A stretch of 64,000 bases of DNA. Source: Streptomyces sp. NBC_01255. Its GTDB lineage: Bacteria > Actinomycetota > Actinomycetes > Streptomycetales > Streptomycetaceae. Position numbers and translations under genes: made by a program. Under the pieces are notes generated by a model. That model had not been told where the DNA came from and did not search any database. It worked only from the letters and a program-made list of their open reading frames with translations. The DNA is taken from the NCBI RefSeq assembly GCF_036226445.1, contig NZ_CP108474.1, positions 3,224,001-3,288,000 on the forward strand, read 5' to 3'. Of this stretch, positions 14,901-39,500 are shown in pieces (the first letter of the stretch is position 1; every line of letters begins with the position of its first letter).

Positions 14901-17900
14901 TGGTCTTCGACTTTCCCACCCCCGAGACGCTCGCGGAGCAGCTGCTCGTCGAGATGCGCGGAGAGGCCCTGGGGAAGCGGGGGGCCGGGGTCGGGTCCGG
15001 GGCCGAGTCGGCTCCGGTGGCGGCGGTGGCCGGTGCCGTCGACGAGCCGGTGGCGATCGTGGGCATGGCGTGCCGCCTGCCGGGCGGTGTCGCCTCGCCG
15101 GACGACCTGTGGCGGCTGGTGGCCGGGGGCGGGGACGCGATCTCGGACTTCCCGCAGGACCGCGGGTGGGACGTGGAGGGGCTGTACCACCCGGACCCCG
15201 AGCACGCCGGTACGTCGTACGTCCGCGAGGGCGGGTTCATCGAGAACGTCGCCGGTTTCGACGCGGCGTTCTTCGGGATCTCTCCGCGCGAGGCCCTCGC
15301 CATGGATCCGCAGCAGCGTCTCCTCCTCGAAACCTCCTGGGAGGCCGTCGAGGACGCCGGGATCGACCCGACTTCCCTGCGGGGACGGCAGGTCGGCGTC
15401 TTCACCGGGGCGATGACCCACGAGTACGGGCCGAGCCTGCGGGACGGCGGGGAAGGCCTCGACGGCTACCTGCTGACCGGCAACACGGCCAGTGTGATGT
15501 CGGGCCGCGTCGCGTACACGCTGGGCCTGGAAGGCCCCGCCCTGACCGTGGACACGGCGTGTTCGTCGTCGCTGGTAGCCCTGCACCTCGCCGTGCAGGC
15601 CCTGCGCAAGGGCGAGGTCGACATGGCCCTCGCCGGCGGCGTGGCCGTGATGCCCACGCCCGGGATGTTCGTGGAGTTCAGCCGGCAGCGCGGCCTGGCC
15701 GGGGACGGCCGGTCGAAGGCGTTCGCCGCGTCGGCGGACGGCACCAGCTGGTCCGAGGGCGTCGGCGTCCTCCTCGTCGAGCGCCTTTCGGACGCGCGCC
15801 GCAACGGACACCAGGTGCTTGCGGTCGTGCGTGGCAGCGCGGTCAACCAGGACGGCGCGAGCAATGGCCTTACGGCTCCGAACGGGCCGTCGCAGCAGCG
15901 CGTGATCCGGCGGGCGCTGGCCGATGCCCGGCTCACGCCGGGTGACGTGGACGTCGTCGAGGCGCACGGCACGGGCACGCGACTCGGCGACCCGATCGAG
16001 GCCCAGGCCCTCATCGCCACGTACGGGCAGGGCCGGGACGGCGAACAGCCTTTGAGGCTCGGGTCGTTGAAGTCCAACATCGGACACACCCAGGCCGCCG
16101 CCGGTGTCTCCGGCGTCATCAAGATGGTCCAGGCGATGCGCCACGGGCTGCTGCCCAAGACGCTGCACGTGGACGAGCCGTCGGACCAGATCGACTGGAC
16201 GGCGGGCGCGGTCGAACTCCTCACCGAGGCCGTGGACTGGCCGGAGAAGGGCGATGGCGGACTGCGGCGGGCGGCGGTCTCTTCCTTCGGCATCAGCGGG
16301 ACGAACGCGCATGTCGTACTGGAGGAGGCCCCGGCTGTCGAGGCAGCGGAGGGCGACGGGCCGTCGGCCGGCGGTGGCGTGGTGCCGTGGGTGGTGTCCG
16401 CGAAGACCCCGGCCGCGCTGGACGCGCAGATCGGGCGCCTCGCCTCGTACGCGGACGGTCGTACGGACGTCGGTGCGGGTGCGGTCGCGCGTGTACTGGC
16501 CGGTGGGCGTGCGGAGTTCGAGCACCGGGCCGTCGCGGTCGGCGCCGGACGGGACGAGCTCGCGGGGGCGCTGGGCGCTCCTGAGGGCCTGGTCCGGGGT
16601 GTGGCCTCCGGTGTGGGTCGGGTGGCGTTCGTGTTCCCCGGGCAGGGGACGCAGTGGGCCGGGATGGGTGCTGAACTCCTCGATGTGTCGGAGGAGTTCG
16701 CGGCGGGGATGGCCGAGTGCGAGGCCGCGCTCGCTCCGTATGTGGATTGGTCGCTTGAGGCCGTCGTCCGGCAGGTGCCCGGCGCGCCCTCGCTGGAGCG
16801 GGTCGACGTCGTCCAGCCCGTCACCTTCGCCGTCATGGTCTCCCTGGCACGGGTGTGGCAGCACCACGGCGTGACCCCGCAGGCCGTCATCGGACACTCC
16901 CAGGGTGAGATCGCCGCCGCATACGTCGCCGGAGCCTTGAGCCTGGACGACGCCGCGCGTGTCGTCACCCTGCGCAGCCAGTCCATCGCCGCACACCTCG
17001 CGGGCAAGGGCGGCATGCTCTCCCTCGCGCTGGGTGAGTCTGCGGTTCTGGAGCGACTGGGCGCCTTAGACCGGTTGTCGGTCGCCGCCGTGAACGGACC
17101 TGCCGCCACGGTGGTGTCGGGTGACCCCGTACAGATCGAGGAGCTTGCGCAGGCGTGCAAGGCCGACGGGGTCCGTGCGCGGATCATCCCCGTCGACTAC
17201 GCCTCCCACAGTCAGCAGGTCGAGATCATCGAGGACGAGCTCGCCGAGGTTCTCGCCGGGCTCACCCCGCAGGCGCCGCAGGTGCCGTTCTTCTCGACGC
17301 TCGACGGCGCCTGGATCACCGAACCCGCCCTCGACGGCACCTACTGGTACCGCAACCTCCGCCACCGCGTCGGCTTCGCCCCCGCCGTCGAGATGCTCGC
17401 CGCGGAAGAGAACTTCACCCACTTCGTCGAGGTCAGCGCCCACCCCGTCCTCACCATGGCCCTCCCCGACACCGTCACCGGCCTCGCCACCCTCCGCCGC
17501 GACGAGGGCGGCCAGGAGCGTCTGGTCGCGTCCCTCGCCGAGGCGTGGGCCAACGGCCTCCCCGTCGACTGGAGCCCGCTCCTCCCCGCCACCACCGGCC
17601 GGCGCCCCGGCGTCCCGACGTACGCCTTCCAGACCGAGCGTTACTGGCTCCAGAACACGCCCGCCCCCCTCACCACCGCCGACGACTGGCGCTACCGCGT
17701 CGAGTGGAAGCGGCTCGCGGTCACCGAGGAGACCGCGCGCGCCGGACTGTCCGGTCGCTGGCTCGCCGTCACCCCCGAGGACCACTCCTCGCAGGCTGCC
17801 GCCGTGCTCACCTCGCTCGTCGACGCCGGCGCCCGGGTGGAGGTGCTGGCGGCCGGGGCGGACGACGATCGCGAGGCCCTCGCCGCCCGGCTCGCCGGAG

Positions 17901-20900
17901 TGACGGCCGGTGACGGATTCACCGGTGTCGTCTCGCTCCTCGACGGACTCGTGTCGCAGGTGGCGTGGGTGCAGGCGCTCGGTGACGCCGGGATCGGCGC
18001 GCCTCTGTGGTGTGTCACCCGAGGTGCGGTCTCCCTCGGGCGCCACGACTCCCCCGCCGACCCCGACCAGGCCATGCTCTGGGGCCTCGGCCGCGTCGTC
18101 GCCCTCGAACACCCCGAACGCTGGGCCGGTCTCGTCGACCTCCCCGCGGACGCCGACCAGACCGCTCTGGCCCACATGCTCGTGGTTCTCGCCGGCCGCA
18201 CGGGCGAGGACCAGGTCGCCGTACGCGCCACCGGGCTCCACGCCCGCCGTCTCGCCCGCGCACCCCTCCACGGACGCCGGCCCTCCCGCGACTGGCAGCC
18301 CCACGGCACCGTCCTCATCACCGGAGGCACCGGGGCCCTCGGCAGCCACGCCGCCCGCTGGATGGCCCACCTCGGAGCCGAGCATCTGCTTCTCGTCAGC
18401 CGCAGTGGGGAGCAGGCCCCCGGCGCCGTCCGACTCGCCGACGAACTGCGCACATTGGGCTCGCATGTCACTGTCGCCGCCTGCGACGTCGCCGACCTCG
18501 ACGCCATGCGCACCCTCCTCGGCACCATCCCCACCGACACCCCCCTCACCGCCGTCCTCCACACCGCCGGAGCGCTCGACGACGGCGTCGTGGACACGTT
18601 GACCGCCGCGCAGATCGAGCGGGCCCACCGCGCGAAGGCTGTCGGTGCCGCGGTGCTCGACGAGCTCACGCAGGACCTCGACCTCGACGCGTTCGTGCTC
18701 TTCTCCTCGGTGTCGAGCACCCTGGGCATCCCCGGTCAGGGCAACTACGCCCCGCACAACGCCTACCTCGACGCCCTCGCCGCCCGCCGCCGGGCCGGCG
18801 GCCGGACCGCCGTCTCGGTGGCCTGGGGGCCGTGGGACGGCGGCGGCATGGCCGCCGGTGACGGAGTGGCCGAGCGACTGCGCCGCCACGGTGTGCCCGG
18901 CATGGACCCGGAACTCGCCCTGGCCGCACTGGAGTCCGTGCTCGGCCGGGACGAGACCGCGATCACCGTCGCGGACATCGACTGGGACCGCTTCTACCTC
19001 GCGTACTCCTCCGGCCGCCCGCAGCCCCTGGTCGAGGAGCTGCCCGAGGTGCGGCGCATCATCGACGCGCGGGAGAGCGCCACGGCCGGGCAGGGCGGGA
19101 ACCCGTCCGCGGGCGGGAACCCCCTGGCCGAGCGGCTGGCCGCCGCGGCTCCCGGCGAGCGTACGGAGATCCTCCTCGGTCTCGTACGGGCGCAGGCCGC
19201 CGCCGTGCTCCGGATGCGCTCACCGGAGGACGTCGACAGCAGCCGGGCCTTCAAGGACATCGGCTTCGACTCGCTCGCCGGTGTCGAACTCCGCAACCGG
19301 CTGACCCGGGCGACCGGGCTCCAGCTGCCCGCGACGCTCGTCTTCGACCACCCGACGCCGCTGGCCCTCGCGGCCCTGCTCCGTGCCGAGTTCCTCGGCG
19401 AGGAGGAGACGGCGGCGGACACTGGGACGTCGGTCGCGGGCCCGGGCGATGCCGACACCGATCCGATCGCGATCGTCGCGATGAGCTGCCGCTACCCCGG
19501 TGGCGTCCGCAGCCCGGAGGATCTGTGGCGGATGCTGTCCGAGGGCGGCGAGGGCATCACTCCGTTCCCGGCCGACCGCGGCTGGGACCTGGACGGTCTG
19601 TTCGACGCGGACCCGGACGCGCTCGGCAGGGCGTACGTCCGCGAGGGCGGGTTCCTGCACGACTCGGCCGAGTTCGACGCGGAGTTCTTCGGTGTCTCGC
19701 CGCGCGAGGCGCTCGCCATGGACCCGCAGCAGCGGTTGCTCCTGGAGACGTCCTGGGAGGCGTTCGAGCGGGCCGGCATCGAGCCGGGCTCGCTGCGCGG
19801 CAGCAGCACCGGTGTCTTCATCGGCCTCTCCTACCAGGATTACGCGTCCCGCGTCCCCAACGCCCCGCGTGGCGTCGAGGGTTACCTGCTGACCGGCACC
19901 ACCGCCAGCGTCGCGTCCGGCCGCATCGCGTACACCTTCGGTCTCGAGGGCCCGGCGACGACCGTCGACACCGCCTGCTCGTCCTCGCTGACGGCCCTGC
20001 ACCTGGCGGTGCGGGCGCTGCGCGGCGGCGAGTGCACGATGGCGCTCGCCGGTGGCGTGGCGATGATGGCGACTCCGCACATGTTCGTGGAGTTCAGCCG
20101 GCAGCGGGCGCTCGCCCCGGACGGCCGGAGCAAGGCCTTCTCCGCGGACGCCGACGGGTTCGGCGCGGCGGAGGGCGTCGGGCTGCTGCTCGTGGAGCGG
20201 CTCTCGGACGCGCGACGCAACGGACACCCGGTGCTCGCCCTGGTCCGCGGCACCGCCGTCAACCAGGACGGTGCCAGCAACGGTCTGACCGCGCCCAACG
20301 GCCCCTCGCAGCAGCGGGTGATCCGGCAGGCGCTGGCCGACGCCCGGCTGACGCCCGGCGACATCGACGCCGTCGAGACGCACGGCACGGGCACCGCTCT
20401 CGGCGACCCCATCGAGGCCCAGGGGCTGCAGGCCACGTACGGGAAGGAGCGGCCCGCGGAACGTCCGCTCGCCATCGGCTCCGTGAAGTCCAACATCGGG
20501 CACACCCAGGCCGCGGCCGGTGCGGCGGGCATCATCAAGATGGTCCTCGCGATGCGCCACGGCACCCTGCCGAAGACCTTGCACGCCGACGAGCCGAGCC
20601 CGCACGTCGACTGGGCGAACAGTGGCCTGGCCCTCGTCACCGAGCCGGTCGACTGGCCGGCCGGCACCGGTCCGCGCCGGGCCGCCGTCTCCTCGTTCGG
20701 CATCAGCGGGACGAACGCCCACGTGGTGCTGGAGCAGGCGCCCGATGCGCCGGATGCAGTCGAGGTGGCCGACGTGGCTGGCGGGCACCTGCCCTGGGTG
20801 CTGTCCGCCAAGGACGAGCAGTCGCTGCGCGGCCAGGCCGCTGCTCTGCATGCCTGGCTGAGCGGCACCGGTAGCGACGTCGGCAGCGACCCCGCCGGTC

Positions 20901-23900
20901 TGCGGGACGTCGGGTACGCGCTCGCCACCAGCCGTACCGCCTTCGCCCATCGCGCCGCCGTGACCGCCGCCGACCGGGACGGGTTCCTGGACGGACTGGC
21001 CACGCTGGCCGGAGGCGGCACCTCGGCCCACGTCCACCAGGACACCGCCCGGGACGGCTCCACCGCGTTCCTCTTCACCGGCCAGGGCAGTCAGCGCCCC
21101 GGCGCCGGCCGTGAGCTGTACGACCGGTACCCCGTCTTCGCCCGGGCGCTCGACGAGATCTGCGCCCACCTCGACGGTCACCTCGAACTGTCCCTGCTCG
21201 ACGTGATGTTCGCCTCCGAGGGCAGTGCGGAGGCCGCGCTGCTCGACGAGACCGGGTACACGCAGTGCGCGCTGTTCGCCCTGGAGGTCGCGCTGTTCCG
21301 GCTCGTCGAGAGCTGGGGCATACGGCCGGCCGCGCTGCTCGGCCACTCGGTCGGCGAGATCGCCGCCGCGCACGTCGCCGGGGTGTTCTCGCTCGCCGAC
21401 GCCGCACGCCTGGTCGCCGCCCGCGGCCGGCTCATGCAGGAGCTGCCCGCCGGCGGCGCGATGCTCGCCGTCCAGGCCGCGGAGGACGAGATCCGCGCCT
21501 GGCTGGAGACAGAGGAGGAGCGGTACGCGGGCCGCCTCGACGTCGCCGCCGTCAACGGCCCGCAGGCGGCCGTCCTGTCCGGCGACGCCGACGCGGCGCG
21601 GGAGGCGGAGGCGCACTGGTCCGGTCTCGGCCGCAGGACCCGCGCGCTGCGGGTGAGCCACGCCTTCCACTCCGCGCACATGGACGCCATGCTCGACGGG
21701 TTCCGTGCCGTCTTGGAGACGGTGGAGTTCCGGCGCCCCTCCCTGACCGTGGTCTCTAACGTCACCGGCCGGGCCGCGGAGCCGGACGACCTGTGCGACC
21801 CCGAGTACTGGGTGCGGCACGTCCGCGGCACCGTCCGCTTCCACGACGGCGTCCGCGTCCTGCGCGACCTCGGCGTGCGGACCTGCCTGGAGCTGGGCCC
21901 CGACGGGGTCCTCACCGCCATGGCCGCCGACGGCCTCGGCGCCGACTCCGGCTCCGGCTCCGACGCTCCCCGGCCTCTGCTCGTGGCGCTGCTGCGCCGC
22001 AAGAGGCCGGAGACCGAGACCGTCGCGGACGCCCTCGGCAGGGCGCACGCGCACGGCACCGGACCCGACTGGCACGCCTGGTTCGCCGGATCCGGGGCGC
22101 GCCGCGTGGACCTGCCCACGTACGCCTTCCGGCGTGACCGCTACTGGCTGGACGCCCCGGCGGACGACACCGCCGCGGACACCGCCGGGCTCGGACTCGG
22201 CACCGCCGACCACCCGCTGCTCGGCGCCGTGGTCAGCCTCCCGGACCGGGACGGCCTGCTGCTCACCGGCCGTCTCTCGCTGCGCACCCACCCGTGGCTC
22301 GCGGACCACGCCGTACTGGGAAGCGTCCTGCTCCCCGGCACCGCGATGGTCGAACTGGCCGCCCACGCCGCCGAGTCCGCAGGACTGCGCGACGTACGGG
22401 AGCTGACCCTGCGCGAGCCGCTGGTCCTGCCCGAGCGCGACGGCGTCGAGCTGCGGGTGACGGTCGGGGAGCCCGCCGATGACGGAGCGCGGCCCGTGTC
22501 CCTCCACTCCCGGATCGCCGACGCGCCCGCCGGTACCCCGTGGTCCTGCCACGCGACCGGCGTGCTGGCCACCGACGGGCCCGAGCGGTCCGCCGAGTCC
22601 GACCGTGTGGCCGTGTGGCCGCCGCAGGGCTCCGAAGAGATTCCGCTCGACGGCCTGTACGAGCGGCTCCACGGCAACGGCCTCGCCTTCGGTCCGCTGT
22701 TCCAGGGGCTGAGCGCGGTGTGGTGGTACGAGGGCGAGGTCCTCGCCGACATCGCCCTGCCGGCGGACGCGCCCGCGCACGCGGCTGCGAACGCGGCTGC
22801 GGCGGCCCGCTACGGCATCCACCCCGCCCTGCTCGACGCGTCGCTGCACGCCATCGCGGTCGGCGGGCTCGTCGACGAACCCGAGCGCGTACGCGTCCCG
22901 TTCCACTGGAGCGGTGTCACCGTGCACGCGGCCGGTGCCTCGGCGGCCCGGGTCCGCCTCGCACCCGCGGGGAAGGACGCCGTCTCGCTGTCCCTGACGG
23001 ACGGCGAAGGACGCCCGCTGGTCTCCGTGGAACGCCTCACGCTGCGCCCGGTCTCCGCCGGCCAGGCGGCGGCGAGCCGCGTCGGCGGGCTGATGCACCG
23101 GGTGGCCTGGCGTCCGTACGCCCTGACCTCCGCCGGCGTACAGGACGGGTACACCGGCCTGTACGGGCCGACGGCCGTCCTGGGCAAGGACGAGCTGAAG
23201 GTCGCCGCCGCCCTGGAGTCCGCGGGCGTCGAGGTCGGGGTCTACCCCGACCTGGCCGCGCTGACCCGGGACGTGGCGGCGGGCGCCCCGGCGCCCCGTA
23301 CCGTCCTGGCCCCGCTGCCCGCGGGCCCCGCCGACGGCGGCGCGGCGAGCGTACGGGGCACGGTGGGCCGCACCCTGGAGCTGCTCCAGGCGTGGCTCGC
23401 CGACGAACACCTCGCGGACGCCCGGCTGGTCCTGGTCACCCGCGGTGCGGTCCGCGACCCCGAGGGGCCCCGCGCCGACGACGGCGGCGAGGACCTGTCG
23501 CACGCGGCCGCCTGGGGTCTCGTGCGGTCCGCGCAGACCGAGAACCCCGGCCGGTTCGGCCTGCTCGACCTGGCCGACGACGCCCCGTCGTACCGGACCC
23601 TTCCGTCGGTGCTCTCCGATGCCGGGCTGCGCGACGAGCCCCAGCTCGCCCTGTACGACGGCACCGTCCGGCTGGCCCGCCTGGCCTCCGTCCGCCCCGA
23701 GCCGGGCGCCGACGTGCCGGGGCTCGACCCGGAGGGCCTCAACTCGGAGGGAACGGTCCTGCTGACCGGCGGCACCGGCGCGCTGGGTGGCATCGTGGCG
23801 CGCCATGTGGTGAGCGAGTGGGGTGTGCGGCGTCTGCTGCTCGTGAGCCGTCGCGGCCCGGACGCCCCCGGGGCGACGGAGTTGGTGACCGAGCTGGAGG

Positions 23901-25282
23901 GTCTCGGGGCCGTGGTGTCGGTAGCCGCCTGCGACGTAGCCGACCGCGAAGGCCTGACCGGCGTACTGGCCGGGATTCCGGCCGAGCACCCGCTGACCGC
24001 TGTCGTCCACACGGCGGGAGTCCTGTCGGACGGAACCGTGCCGTCGATGACGACGCAGGACGTGGAGCACGTCCTGCGTCCCAAGGTCGACGCCGCTTTC
24101 CTCCTCGACGAGCTGACCTCGACGTCCGCATACGACCTGTCCGCGTTCGTCATGTTCTCCTCCGCCGCCGCCGTCTTCGGTGGCGCCGGCCAGGGCGCGT
24201 ACGCGGCAGCCAACGCCACCCTCGACGCCCTCGCCTCACGCCGCCGGGCAGCCGGACTCCCCGCCCTCTCCCTCGGCTGGGGCCTCTGGGCCGAGAACAG
24301 CGGCATGACCGGCGGACTCGGCCAGGCGGACCTGCGCCGGATGAGCCGCGCGGGCATCGGCGGGATCAGCGACGCGGAGGGCACCGCGCTCCTCGACGCC
24401 GCCCTCCGCGACGGCCGGTTCCCGGTCCTGCTGCCCCTGCGCCTCGACGCCGCCGGACTGCACGACGCGGCCGGGAACGACCCGGCCGGGATCCCCGCGC
24501 TCTTCCGGGACGTCGTCGGCACCGGGACTGTCCGGCCCCGGCCGTCCGCGGCCTCCGCCACGGCGACGCCGGGGACTCCGGGAACGGAGACCGGCCCCGG
24601 CCAGGCCGCCCCGGCCGCGGCCACGCTCGCCGAACGGGCCGCCGCCGTGGACGGGCCCGCACGGCAGCGCCTGCTCCTGGAGTTCGTCGTCGGCGAGGTC
24701 TCCGAGGTACTCGGCCACGCCCGCGGCCACCGGATCGACGCCGAACGGGGCTTCCTCGACCTCGGCTTCGACTCCCTCACCGCGGTCGAACTCCGCAACC
24801 GCCTCAACTCCGCCGGCGGCCTCGCCCTCCCGGCGACCCTGGTCTTCGACCACCCGAGCCCGGCCGCACTCGCCGCCCACCTGGACGCCGAACTGCCGCG
24901 CGCAGCCGAAGACGAAGCCACCGAAGACGTAGCCACCGAGGCCGGGACCGCGACCTCCCGGAGCGTCGCCGACACGGACGCGCTCCTGGCGCAACTCACC
25001 CGCCTGGAAGGCACCTTGGTGCTGACGGGCCTCTCGGGCGCCCCCGGGAGCGAAGAGGTCCTGGAGCAGCTGCGGTCACTGCGCTCGATGGTCACGGGCG
25101 AGGAGGGGATCGCAGCCGGGTCCGGAACCCCGGATGCGTCCGGGGTCATGGCCGAAGACCCGGCCTGGTTCGGGGGCGGGAGCGGGAGCGGGAGTGAGGG
25201 CGGCGCGGGAGTGCCGGACTTCATGACCGCCTCGGCCGAGGAACTCTTCGGCCTCCTCGACCAGGACCCCCGCACGGACTGA
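11942..25282 (+). CDS. pikAI: Pikromycin polyketide synthase PikAI: loading module, modules 1 and 2
   Basis: A type I PKS of about 4446 aa starting narbonolide assembly. Loading: KSQ (residues ~27-455, Cys replaced by Gln198 in DSGQSSS, a decarboxylase), AT (~552-854, GHSQGE Ser644, YASH = methylmalonyl), ACP (~934-1007). Module 1: KS (~1034-1464, Cys1207), AT (~1562-1867, YASH), KR (~1917-2370, [11 protein letters not shown] = B-type), ACP. Module 2: KS (~2507-2934, Cys2679), AT (~3042-3354, GHSVGE/HAFH = malonyl), DH (~3422-3710, [11 protein letters not shown]), KR, ACP (~4237-4320), docking tail. Start ATG 11942 is conventional; GGAGAG is better spaced for GTG 11951. TTA codons lie at 14039 and 17066. 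The product is a triketide passed to PikAII. Confidence 0.97.
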   Translation: MSTVSKSESEEFVSVSNDAGSAHGTAEPVAVVGISCRVPGARDPGEFWELLTAGGQAVTDIPADRWNAGDFYDPDRSSPGRMNSRWGGFVEDVDRFDAAFFGISPREAAEMDPQQRLALELGWEALERAGLDPSSLAGTRTGVFAGAIWDDYATLKHRQGAAAITPHTVTGLHRGIIANRLSYTLGLRGPSLVVDSGQSSSLVAVHLACESLRRGESELALAGGVSLNLVPDSTIGASKFGGLSPDGRAYTFDARANGYVRGEGGGFVVLKRLSRAIADGDPVLAVIRGSAVNNGGAAKGMTAPDAQAQEAVLREAHAQAGTAPADVRYVELHGTGTPVGDPIEAAALGAALGTGRPAGQPLLVGSVKTNIGHLEGAAGIAGFIKAVLALQGRALPASLNYETPNPAIPFEELNLRVNTAYLPWEPERDGQRMVVGVSSFGMGGTNAHVVLEEAPDVEAAEGDGPSAVGGVVPWVVSAKTPAALDAQIGRLASYAGSRTDVDAGAVARVLAGGRAEFEHRAVAIGAGWDGLVQTLADPEGLIRGTASGMGRVAFVFPGQGTQWAGMGAELLGSSEEFAASMAECEAALAPYVDWSLEAVVRQAPGAPTLERVDVVQPVTFAVMVSLARVWQHHGVTPQAVIGHSQGEIAAAYVAGALSLDDAARVVTLRSQSIAAHLAGKGGMLSLALGESAVLERLGALDRLSVAAVNGPAATVVSGDPVQIEELAQACKADGVRARIIPVDYASHSQQVEIIEDELAEVLAGLTPQAPQVPFFSTLDGAWITEPVLDGGYWYRNLRHRVGFAPTVETLATDEGFTHFVEVSAHPVLTMALPETVTGLATLRRDNGGQDRLVTSFAEAWANGLAIDWSPLLPPATGRHPDLPTYAFQTERYWLGEIEELAPAAELPVRPAVLRPEAAEPAALDRDEQLRVILDKVRAQTAQVLGYASGGRVEVDRTFREAGCTSLTGVDLRNRINAAFGVRMAPSMVFDFPTPETLAEQLLVEMRGEALGKRGAGVGSGAESAPVAAVAGAVDEPVAIVGMACRLPGGVASPDDLWRLVAGGGDAISDFPQDRGWDVEGLYHPDPEHAGTSYVREGGFIENVAGFDAAFFGISPREALAMDPQQRLLLETSWEAVEDAGIDPTSLRGRQVGVFTGAMTHEYGPSLRDGGEGLDGYLLTGNTASVMSGRVAYTLGLEGPALTVDTACSSSLVALHLAVQALRKGEVDMALAGGVAVMPTPGMFVEFSRQRGLAGDGRSKAFAASADGTSWSEGVGVLLVERLSDARRNGHQVLAVVRGSAVNQDGASNGLTAPNGPSQQRVIRRALADARLTPGDVDVVEAHGTGTRLGDPIEAQALIATYGQGRDGEQPLRLGSLKSNIGHTQAAAGVSGVIKMVQAMRHGLLPKTLHVDEPSDQIDWTAGAVELLTEAVDWPEKGDGGLRRAAVSSFGISGTNAHVVLEEAPAVEAAEGDGPSAGGGVVPWVVSAKTPAALDAQIGRLASYADGRTDVGAGAVARVLAGGRAEFEHRAVAVGAGRDELAGALGAPEGLVRGVASGVGRVAFVFPGQGTQWAGMGAELLDVSEEFAAGMAECEAALAPYVDWSLEAVVRQVPGAPSLERVDVVQPVTFAVMVSLARVWQHHGVTPQAVIGHSQGEIAAAYVAGALSLDDAARVVTLRSQSIAAHLAGKGGMLSLALGESAVLERLGALDRLSVAAVNGPAATVVSGDPVQIEELAQACKADGVRARIIPVDYASHSQQVEIIEDELAEVLAGLTPQAPQVPFFSTLDGAWITEPALDGTYWYRNLRHRVGFAPAVEMLAAEENFTHFVEVSAHPVLTMALPDTVTGLATLRRDEGGQERLVASLAEAWANGLPVDWSPLLPATTGRRPGVPTYAFQTERYWLQNTPAPLTTADDWRYRVEWKRLAVTEETARAGLSGRWLAVTPEDHSSQAAAVLTSLVDAGARVEVLAAGADDDREALAARLAGVTAGDGFTGVVSLLDGLVSQVAWVQALGDAGIGAPLWCVTRGAVSLGRHDSPADPDQAMLWGLGRVVALEHPERWAGLVDLPADADQTALAHMLVVLAGRTGEDQVAVRATGLHARRLARAPLHGRRPSRDWQPHGTVLITGGTGALGSHAARWMAHLGAEHLLLVSRSGEQAPGAVRLADELRTLGSHVTVAACDVADLDAMRTLLGTIPTDTPLTAVLHTAGALDDGVVDTLTAAQIERAHRAKAVGAAVLDELTQDLDLDAFVLFSSVSSTLGIPGQGNYAPHNAYLDALAARRRAGGRTAVSVAWGPWDGGGMAAGDGVAERLRRHGVPGMDPELALAALESVLGRDETAITVADIDWDRFYLAYSSGRPQPLVEELPEVRRIIDARESATAGQGGNPSAGGNPLAERLAAAAPGERTEILLGLVRAQAAAVLRMRSPEDVDSSRAFKDIGFDSLAGVELRNRLTRATGLQLPATLVFDHPTPLALAALLRAEFLGEEETAADTGTSVAGPGDADTDPIAIVAMSCRYPGGVRSPEDLWRMLSEGGEGITPFPADRGWDLDGLFDADPDALGRAYVREGGFLHDSAEFDAEFFGVSPREALAMDPQQRLLLETSWEAFERAGIEPGSLRGSSTGVFIGLSYQDYASRVPNAPRGVEGYLLTGTTASVASGRIAYTFGLEGPATTVDTACSSSLTALHLAVRALRGGECTMALAGGVAMMATPHMFVEFSRQRALAPDGRSKAFSADADGFGAAEGVGLLLVERLSDARRNGHPVLALVRGTAVNQDGASNGLTAPNGPSQQRVIRQALADARLTPGDIDAVETHGTGTALGDPIEAQGLQATYGKERPAERPLAIGSVKSNIGHTQAAAGAAGIIKMVLAMRHGTLPKTLHADEPSPHVDWANSGLALVTEPVDWPAGTGPRRAAVSSFGISGTNAHVVLEQAPDAPDAVEVADVAGGHLPWVLSAKDEQSLRGQAAALHAWLSGTGSDVGSDPAGLRDVGYALATSRTAFAHRAAVTAADRDGFLDGLATLAGGGTSAHVHQDTARDGSTAFLFTGQGSQRPGAGRELYDRYPVFARALDEICAHLDGHLELSLLDVMFASEGSAEAALLDETGYTQCALFALEVALFRLVESWGIRPAALLGHSVGEIAAAHVAGVFSLADAARLVAARGRLMQELPAGGAMLAVQAAEDEIRAWLETEEERYAGRLDVAAVNGPQAAVLSGDADAAREAEAHWSGLGRRTRALRVSHAFHSAHMDAMLDGFRAVLETVEFRRPSLTVVSNVTGRAAEPDDLCDPEYWVRHVRGTVRFHDGVRVLRDLGVRTCLELGPDGVLTAMAADGLGADSGSGSDAPRPLLVALLRRKRPETETVADALGRAHAHGTGPDWHAWFAGSGARRVDLPTYAFRRDRYWLDAPADDTAADTAGLGLGTADHPLLGAVVSLPDRDGLLLTGRLSLRTHPWLADHAVLGSVLLPGTAMVELAAHAAESAGLRDVRELTLREPLVLPERDGVELRVTVGEPADDGARPVSLHSRIADAPAGTPWSCHATGVLATDGPERSAESDRVAVWPPQGSEEIPLDGLYERLHGNGLAFGPLFQGLSAVWWYEGEVLADIALPADAPAHAAANAAAAARYGIHPALLDASLHAIAVGGLVDEPERVRVPFHWSGVTVHAAGASAARVRLAPAGKDAVSLSLTDGEGRPLVSVERLTLRPVSAGQAAASRVGGLMHRVAWRPYALTSAGVQDGYTGLYGPTAVLGKDELKVAAALESAGVEVGVYPDLAALTRDVAAGAPAPRTVLAPLPAGPADGGAASVRGTVGRTLELLQAWLADEHLADARLVLVTRGAVRDPEGPRADDGGEDLSHAAAWGLVRSAQTENPGRFGLLDLADDAPSYRTLPSVLSDAGLRDEPQLALYDGTVRLARLASVRPEPGADVPGLDPEGLNSEGTVLLTGGTGALGGIVARHVVSEWGVRRLLLVSRRGPDAPGATELVTELEGLGAVVSVAACDVADREGLTGVLAGIPAEHPLTAVVHTAGVLSDGTVPSMTTQDVEHVLRPKVDAAFLLDELTSTSAYDLSAFVMFSSAAAVFGGAGQGAYAAANATLDALASRRRAAGLPALSLGWGLWAENSGMTGGLGQADLRRMSRAGIGGISDAEGTALLDAALRDGRFPVLLPLRLDAAGLHDAAGNDPAGIPALFRDVVGTGTVRPRPSAASATATPGTPGTETGPGQAAPAAATLAERAAAVDGPARQRLLLEFVVGEVSEVLGHARGHRIDAERGFLDLGFDSLTAVELRNRLNSAGGLALPATLVFDHPSPAALAAHLDAELPRAAEDEATEDVATEAGTATSRSVADTDALLAQLTRLEGTLVLTGLSGAPGSEEVLEQLRSLRSMVTGEEGIAAGSGTPDASGVMAEDPAWFGGGSGSGSEGGAGVPDFMTASAEELFGLLDQDPRTD
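13829..14217 (+). repeat. Perfect ~389-bp duplicate, loading-module AT copy
   Basis: Identical base for base to 16856-17244 (offset 3027 bp), including silent positions and the rare TTA codon at 14039-14041. It covers the AT active site GHSQGE through the YASH motif. The flanks diverge at once, as expected for recent gene conversion. Confidence 0.9.
16856..17244 (+). repeat. Perfect ~389-bp duplicate, module 1 AT copy
   Basis: Partner of 13829-14217; the TTA codon is at 17066-17068. The following stretch 17311-17532 is in turn identical to 27764-27985 in the module 3 AT of pikAII, so the AT regions exchange sequence between modules and between genes. Confidence 0.9.
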
Positions 25283-25385
25283 TCCCTGCCGCACGGTCGC
25301 CTCCCGCCCGGACCCCGTCCCGGGCACCTCGACTCGAATCACGTCATGCGCGCCTCGGGCGCCTCCAGGAACTCAAGGGGACAGC

Positions 25386-36506
<11,121 letters not shown>

Positions 36507-36593
36507 CCTGGCCTGACCCACCCACTCACAGCACTGACACCACCGGCACCACCAGCCCCTCACACACGGAACGGACAGGCGAGAACGGGAGCC

Positions 36594-39500
36594 ATGGCGA
36601 ACAACGAAGACAAGCTCCGCGACTATCTCAAGCGCGTCACCGCCGAGCTGCAGCAGAACACCAGGCGTCTGCGCGAGATCGAGGGACGCACGCACGAGCC
36701 AGTGGCGATCGTGGGCATGGCCTGCCGCCTGCCGGGCGGTGTCGCCTCGCCGGAGGACCTGTGGCGGCTGGTGGCCGGGGACGGGGACGCGATCTCGGAG
36801 TTCCCGCAGGACCGCGGCTGGGACGTCGAGGGCCTGTACGACCCGGACCCGGACGCGTCCGGCAGGACGTACTGCCGGTCCGGCGGATTCCTGCACGACG
36901 CGGGCGAGTTCGACGCCGACTTCTTCGGGATCTCGCCGCGCGAGGCCCTCGCCATGGACCCCCAGCAGCGCCTGTCCCTCACCACCGCGTGGGAGGCGAT
37001 CGAGCACGCGGGCATCGACCCGACGACCCTGAAGGGCAGCGGGCTCGGCGTCTTCGTCGGCGGCTGGCACACCGGCTACACCTCGGGCCAGACCACGGCC
37101 GTGCAGTCGCCGGAGCTGGAAGGCCACCTGGTCAGCGGCGCGGCGCTGGGCTTCCTGTCCGGCCGTATCGCGTACGTCCTCGGTACGGACGGACCGGCTC
37201 TGACGGTGGACACGGCCTGCTCGTCGTCGCTGGTCGCCCTGCACCTCGCCGTACAGGCCCTGCGCAAGGGCGAGTGCGACATGGCCCTCGCCGGCGGCGT
37301 CACGGTCATGCCCAACGCGGACCTCTTCGTGCAGTTCAGCCGGCAGCGCGGCCTTGCCGCAGACGGCCGCTCGAAGGCCTTCGCCACCTCGGCGGACGGC
37401 TTCGGTCCGGCGGAGGGCGCCGGCGTCCTGCTGGTGGAGCGTCTGTCGGACGCGCGGCGCAACGGTCACCGGGTGCTCGCCGTGGTTCGGGGCAGCGCGG
37501 TCAACCAGGACGGCGCGAGCAACGGCCTCACGGCTCCGAACGGGCCGTCGCAGCAGCGCGTGATCCGGCGGGCCCTGGCCGATGCCCGGCTCACCCCGGG
37601 TGACGTGGACGTCGTCGAGGCCCACGGCACGGGCACACGCCTCGGCGACCCGATCGAGGCCCAGGCCCTCATCGCCACGTACGGCCGGGAGCGCAGCGAC
37701 GCACAGCCCTTGCGGCTGGGCGCGTTGAAGTCGAACATCGGACACACCCAGGCGGCCGCCGGTGTCGCCGGCGTCATCAAGATGGTGCAGGCGATGCGCC
37801 ACGGGCTGCTGCCGAAGACCCTGCACGTGGACGAGCCGTCGGACCAGATCGACTGGACTGCGGGCACGGTCGAGCTGCTGACCGAGGCCATGGCGTGGCC
37901 GGAGAAGGGCGACGGCAGCCTGCGGCGGGCGGCGGTCTCTTCCTTCGGCATCAGCGGGACGAACGCGCATGTCGTACTGGAGGAGGCCCGGGCCGCCGAA
38001 GACACCCCGGCCGCCGAGCCGTCGGCGGGTGTGGTGCCGTGGATGGTGTCCGCGAAGACCCCGGCCGCCCTCGACGCCCAGATCGGACGACTCGCCGCCT
38101 ACGCGGACACCCGTGCGGACCTGGATGCGGCCGGGGCGGCCCGTGCGCTGCTCGACGGGCGCACGGCGATGGAGCACCGAGCGGTCGCGATCGGCGACAG
38201 CCGGGAGGCCCTGCGGGACGCGCTCCGGATGCCGGAAGGGCTGATACGCGGCACGGCCTCCGCCGTGGGTCGGGTGGCGTTCGTCTTCCCGGGCCAAGGA
38301 ACCCAGTGGGCCGGGATGGGCGCCGAACTCCTCGACACATCCAAGGAGTTCGCCACCGCCATGACCGAGTGCGAGACCGCATTCACCCCGTACGTCGACT
38401 GGTCACTCGAAGCCGTCGTCCGGCAGACGCCCGGCGCGCCCACCCTGGACCGGGTCGACGTCGTCCAGCCCGTCACCTTCGCCGTCATGGTCTCCCTCGC
38501 CCGCGTCTGGCAGCACCACGGCATCACCCCCCAGGCCGTCATCGGACACTCCCAGGGCGAGATCGCCGCCGCGTACGTCGCCGGAGCCCTCACCCTCGAC
38601 GACGCCGCCCGCGTCGTCACCCTGCGCAGCAAGTCCATCGCCGCACACCTCGCAGGCAAGGGCGGCATGCTCTCCCTCGCCCTCAGCGAGAGCGCAGTCC
38701 TCGAACGGCTGGTGACCTTCGACGGGTTGTCGGTGGCAGCGGTCAACGGACCTACCGCCACCGTCGTCTCCGGCGACCCGGCCCAGATCGAAGAGCTCGC
38801 CCGCGTCTGCGAGGCCGACGGGATCCGCGCCCGGATCATCCCCGTCGACTACGCCTCCCACAGTCAGCAGGTCGAGACCATCGAGAAGGAGCTCTCCGAG
38901 GTCCTCGCGGGTCTGACTCCCCAAGCTCCCCGAGTGCCGTTCTTCTCGACCCTCGAAGGCGCCTGGATCACCGAACCCGCCCTCGACGGGGCTTACTGGT
39001 ATCGCAACCTCCGCCACCGCGTCGGCTTCGCCCCCGCCGTGGAAACGCTCGCCACAGAGCAGGGCTTCACCCACTTCGTCGAGGTCAGCGCCCACCCCGT
39101 CCTCACCATGGCCCTCCCCGACACCGTCACCGGCCTCGCCACCCTCCGCCGCGACCACGGAGGCCAGGACAGCCTCGTCAGCTCCCTCGCCGAAGCCTGG
39201 GCCAACGGCCTGCCCATCGACTGGGACTCCTTCCTCCCCGCCGCCGCCTCCCGCCCCGACCTGCCCACGTACGCCTTCCAGACCGAGCGCTACTGGCTCC
39301 AGGACTCCGCTCCCACCAGCGCCGCCGACGACTGGCGCTACCGCGTCGAGTGGAAGCCGCTGACGACCGCCGGCCAGGCGGACCTGTCCGGCCGGTGGCT
39401 CGTCGCCGCCGAGGGCCGGCCCGACGCCGAGCTGCTGGACACGCTGAAGGCCGCCGGGGCGGACGTGGAGGTGCTGGAAACCGGGGCGGACGACGACCGC

